Assembly (NCBI RefSeq): GCF_900108115.1
Contig: NZ_FTPU01000021.1
Span: 1 to 57,573, forward strand
Length of the DNA stretch: 57,573 nucleotides
Direction of reading: 5' to 3'
From: Epilithonimonas bovis DSM 19482
Lineage (GTDB): Bacteria > Bacteroidota > Bacteroidia > Flavobacteriales > Weeksellaceae
The position numbers were made by a program, and so were the translations under genes. Shown here piece after piece: positions 55,122 through 57,573 of the stretch. A model generated the notes under the pieces. The model saw only the letters and a list, made by a program, of their open reading frames with translations. It was not told where the DNA came from and did not search any database. Each line of letters opens with the position of its first letter. Positions within the stretch are counted from its first letter, which is position 1.

Positions 55122-55895
55122 ATGATAGACACCCACACCCATCTCTACTCAGAACAATTTGATAATGATCGTGCAGAAGCCATTCAGCGTGCGATAGATA
55201 AAGGCGTAGAACAGTTTTTTTTGCCTGCAATAGACTCGGAAACGCATCGTAAAATGCTGGATTTAGAGGCACAATACCCGGATAAGATCCACGCGATGAT
55301 GGGTTTGCATCCTTGCTCTGTTCAGCCGGAATCCTGGGAAAAAGAATTGCTAATTGTAGAAACCTGGCTTAAAAACAGGCCCTTTTGCGCAATTGGTGAG
55401 ATCGGGATCGATTTGTATTGGGACAAATCGACACTGGATATTCAGGTAAAAGCTTTTGAGCAACAGATCGACTGGGCAATAGAAAAAGACCTCCCGATTG
55501 TTATTCATACAAGAGATAGTTTTGACGAGACTTTTGAAGTTCTGGAAAGAAAAAAGCATCGAAAGCTTCGCGGTATTTTTCATTGTTTTTCAGGAAATCT
55601 TGAGCAGGCTCAACATGCCATAGACCTTAATTTTATCCTTGGTATTGGTGGTGTTGTGACCTTCAAAAATGGTAAAATAGATCAGTTTCTCAACCAAATT
55701 CCTTTGGATAAAATTGTTCTGGAAACGGATTCTCCCTATCTACCACCTGTCCCTTTCCGTGGAAAAAGGAATGAGAGTGCCTATCTGGATCTTGTTGCCG
55801 GCAAACTGGTGGATGTCTACAAAAAAGATTTCGCGGAAATCAACCAGGTCACGACAGAAAATGCACTTAGAGTGTTTTCAAAACTTCCGAAATAA
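55122..55895 (+). CDS. TatD-family metal-dependent hydrolase
   Basis: TIM-barrel nuclease or deoxyribonuclease of the TatD family. The 257-residue product starts [10 protein letters not shown] with metal-binding His5 and His7. It continues with [12 protein letters not shown] (the Glu ligand), [27 protein letters not shown], and [20 protein letters not shown] (the Asp and substrate motif). I start at ATG 55122; a TTG six codons upstream would add residues absent from the family. The stop lies 29 bases inside the end of the convergent oxidoreductase gene. Confidence 0.95.
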   Translation: MIDTHTHLYSEQFDNDRAEAIQRAIDKGVEQFFLPAIDSETHRKMLDLEAQYPDKIHAMMGLHPCSVQPESWEKELLIVETWLKNRPFCAIGEIGIDLYWDKSTLDIQVKAFEQQIDWAIEKDLPIVIHTRDSFDETFEVLERKKHRKLRGIFHCFSGNLEQAQHAIDLNFILGIGGVVTFKNGKIDQFLNQIPLDKIVLETDSPYLPPVPFRGKRNESAYLDLVAGKLVDVYKKDFAEINQVTTENALRVFSKLPK

Positions 55896-56859
55896 TCTTG
55901 TAAGAGTTCTGTTTCGCTTCAAAATCGTAGATGTTTCCTGAGACAATGATCTCATCTGGTTGGTAATCTTTTACAAAGCGGCTTAATTTTTCTTTCAGAG
56001 TATCATGGTCGCCTACAAAAGTTTTGGCAGCCATCCTGTTAAGATGTAATGCCACTTCGTCTGAAATATGGGTCAAATCGGTCTCATCAGGCGGCAAAAG
56101 TGGTTGTCTCTGATCCGTTAGGATATTCACAAAAGCCTGGAAGTGGGAAGTCGATAAATAATGTGCTTCATCCACTGTGTCAGCTGCGATAACATTAATA
56201 CAAATCATGACATAAGGTTCATCCAGTACATCCGATGGCTGGAAATGTTCCCTGTAGATCTCGAGAGCAACATCCAGTTGAGAAGGTGCAAAATGCGCAG
56301 CAAAAGCATAAGGTAAGCCCAGTTTGGCGGCTAAAAATGCAGAATCTGTAGAACTTCCCAAGATATAAAGCGGGACATCAGCGCCCTCGCCAGGGATCGC
56401 TCTCACTTTCGCTTCACTGTTTGTTACAGACATATATTTTTGAAGTTCTCTGATCGCATATTCAAAATTGTAATGCGGATCCAGCTGGCCTCTTCTCAGG
56501 ATGCTTGCTGTAAGGGAATCCGTTCCCGGTGCTCTGCCCAAGCCCAAATCTATTCTGCCGGGGAAAAGACCGTCCAAAGTCCCAAACTGCTCTGCTACAG
56601 AAAGAGTTGTATGATTAGGTAACATGATACCACCGGAACCTACACGCAGTGTTGTTGTCTGAGAGGCGATATGGCCTATAAGAACCGATGTTGCTGCACT
56701 GGCCACATTTGGAAAGTTGTGATGTTCTGAGAACCAATACCGCTCAAAACCAAGAGACTCGGCCAATTGTGCAGATTTTACGGATTTGTTAAAAGTTGTG
56801 TGTATGCTGTCACCTTTAACGATGGTCGCCAGGTCCAGGATAGAATATTTGAGTGCCAT
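55867..56859 (-). CDS. LLM-class flavin-dependent oxidoreductase (luciferase-like)
   Basis: The 330-residue TIM-barrel flavin enzyme is of the bacterial luciferase family. It contains [20 protein letters not shown] (about 34-53), [22 protein letters not shown], and [11 protein letters not shown] (about 107-117), all conserved in alkane-monooxygenase/luciferase-like oxidoreductases of the YhbW type. The reaction and substrate are not predictable. It overlaps the TatD gene tail to tail by 29 bases. The promoter upstream is poor (best candidate GTATTTTG). It is monocistronic. Confidence 0.92.
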   Translation of the reverse strand: MALKYSILDLATIVKGDSIHTTFNKSVKSAQLAESLGFERYWFSEHHNFPNVASAATSVLIGHIASQTTTLRVGSGGIMLPNHTTLSVAEQFGTLDGLFPGRIDLGLGRAPGTDSLTASILRRGQLDPHYNFEYAIRELQKYMSVTNSEAKVRAIPGEGADVPLYILGSSTDSAFLAAKLGLPYAFAAHFAPSQLDVALEIYREHFQPSDVLDEPYVMICINVIAADTVDEAHYLSTSHFQAFVNILTDQRQPLLPPDETDLTHISDEVALHLNRMAAKTFVGDHDTLKEKLSRFVKDYQPDEIIVSGNIYDFEAKQNSYKIISEVLKTL

Positions 56860-57286
56860 AATTTTGTGGTTTGTAGAAGTCTTATCTCAAAAAACAAACC
56901 AACAGCAAAATACTGACATAATATCACAGAAATCAAATGATTAATGTAAATGGATTAATTTCAAGTATAATCACACTAAGTTGTTTAATTATTAATACAT
57001 CTGTTTATTTACAATATATAGCACTTATATAAAAGTAACATTATGATGCGAAAATAATGTTATACCTATAAAAAACTTCTTTACCACTTATAATAAACTT
57101 GTCTTTTTGAAAATTATCAAGATGTTTATTAGAAATATGAGTGGTGTAAACTGCGATCATTATTAGCTCAGTCTTTTTTCTAGATAACATTTTTATTGGT
57201 GAAGAATGTTTTTATTTCTTGTTTTATAAGAAGTTTATCAATCAATCGCGTCCTAAACGTTTAAAAAAAAGTCAAAAAAAAGAGGG
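56860..57286. other. AT-rich intergenic region before the IS4-type element
   Basis: About 430 bases with no gene I can support. It contains the small hydrophobic frame above, short runs of ATT/TAT, and, next to the transposase promoter, a palindromic AAACGTTT. The junction of host and insertion sequence lies somewhere here but is not identifiable. Confidence 0.4.
56937..57032 (+). CDS. Possible 31-residue hydrophobic peptide
   Basis: Short frame (ATG 56937 to TAA 57030-57032) coding MINVNGLISSIITLSCLI and a further 13 mostly hydrophobic residues. In an AT-rich spacer such a hydrophobic frame can arise by chance. No promoter is adjacent. I would treat it as a non-gene unless expression is shown. 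Confidence 0.12.
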   Translation: MINVNGLISSIITLSCLIINTSVYLQYIALI

Positions 57287-57314
57287 TTGAATTAAGTATC
57301 TCAAATTATCTTTG
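57287..57314 (+). promoter_or_regulatory. Promoter of the IS4-type transposase
   Basis: TTG (57287-57289), 17 bases, TATCTTTG (57307-57314), a full match. ATG is 28 bases downstream. Confidence 0.6.
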
Positions 57315-57342
57315 AGGTTGCACAACCAAACTCGTCCCTCTG

Positions 57343-57573
57343 ATGCCAAATATAACATTGTTTTCTCAGATTATTGCAAAATTAGACCGTTCAAAATTCA
57401 ATAAATTAGTTGCAAGTAAACAAACCGATAAACATACTAAAGGATTCAGCAGCTGGAATCATTTGGTTTCAATGCTTTTCTGCCAATTTGCAAAAAGCCA
57501 GTCTGTTCGGGATATAAGTAACGGGATACGTTCTGCCACCGGGAATTTAAACCATCTTGGAGTAAACAAAGCT
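57343..57573 (+). CDS. IS4-family transposase, N-terminal part (DUF4372 domain)
   Basis: Open frame from ATG 57343 running off the right edge, 77 residues. It reads MPNITLFSQIIAKLDRSKF and then SWNHLVSMLFCQFAKSQSVR followed by DISNGIRSATGNLNHLG. This is the DUF4372 N-terminal domain that precedes the DDE_Tnp_1 catalytic domain in Bacteroidota IS4-family transposases. The catalytic residues lie beyond the window. A good promoter is present upstream, so the copy may be active. The family call is from recalled motifs. Confidence 0.85.
   Translation, partial: MPNITLFSQIIAKLDRSKFNKLVASKQTDKHTKGFSSWNHLVSMLFCQFAKSQSVRDISNGIRSATGNLNHLGVNKA

Larger units (their letters stand above)
57255..57573 (+). 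mobile_element. Left part of an IS4-type insertion sequence, cut by the window edge
   Basis: Assigned from the transposase start. The left boundary is a guess; no inverted repeat pair can be checked in the window. Confidence 0.45.

Overview
The window looks like chromosome from a Bacteroidota of the Flavobacteriia, most likely a Chryseobacterium-type Weeksellaceae member. The evidence is the type IX secretion and gliding genes (porU, porV, gldJ), a SusC/SusD pair, a split transketolase, a GSCFA-domain protein, and promoters that nearly all carry the Bacteroidota -7 box TAnnTTTG close to the start codon, with AT-rich leaders and no Shine-Dalgarno sequences. It is mostly ordinary core chromosome. 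Both ends are insertion sequences: the tail of an IS1595-type transposase at the left edge and the start of an IS4-type transposase at the right edge. I see no rRNA, tRNA, CRISPR array or prophage.

Layout. 0.4-5.2 kb: an outer-membrane beta-barrel protein, a two-gene transketolase, S-adenosylhomocysteinase (minus) and a HugZ/PNPOx-like protein. 5.2-11.8 kb (minus): a complete RND efflux operon (adaptor, pump, outer-membrane factor) with an unknown small membrane protein upstream. 11.9-14.7 kb: a phosphopantetheinyl transferase meeting a FUSC-family membrane protein tail to tail. 14.9-23.1 kb: porU-porV (minus) divergent from gldJ-murF (plus), the type IX secretion/gliding/cell-wall block. 23.1-28.7 kb: a Nudix hydrolase, an SRPBCC-like protein, anmK, an lptC-like lipoprotein behind an outer-membrane barrel protein, and holB. 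28.8-33.6 kb: a TetR regulator with a visible operator and a TolC-EmrA-EmrB export operon. 33.8-35.7 kb: a DyP peroxidase ending in an encapsulin-loading tag, followed by its encapsulin shell gene. 36-38.7 kb: a maltose acetyltransferase-like gene and ligA. 39-46.3 kb: a secreted glycerophosphodiesterase, a SusC/SusD transporter and a secreted calcineurin-like phosphoesterase, which together look like a phosphoester-scavenging locus. 46.4-56.9 kb: an SDR, serine dehydratase, a PEGA lipoprotein, a DEAD-box helicase, DUF47 plus Pit phosphate transport, polyprenyl synthase, GSCFA, TatD and a luciferase-like oxidoreductase.

The best leads are: (1) the GDPD-SusC-SusD-phosphoesterase locus, with an unusual SusC that lacks the N-terminal carboxypeptidase-regulatory domain and near-identical 13-nt leaders on the two enzyme genes; (2) a dispersed intergenic repeat in two leaders, those of the acetyltransferase and the glycerophosphodiesterase; (3) a 14-bp tandem repeat and a 23-codon open frame between promoter and holB; (4) murF and the FUSC gene, whose -7 boxes end exactly 4 nt before ATG and so predict leaderless mRNAs; and (5) the encapsulin/DyP nanocompartment. 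None of these proves a wholly new system. The encapsulin and T9SS modules are known types; the phosphoester locus and the repeats are the least explained.
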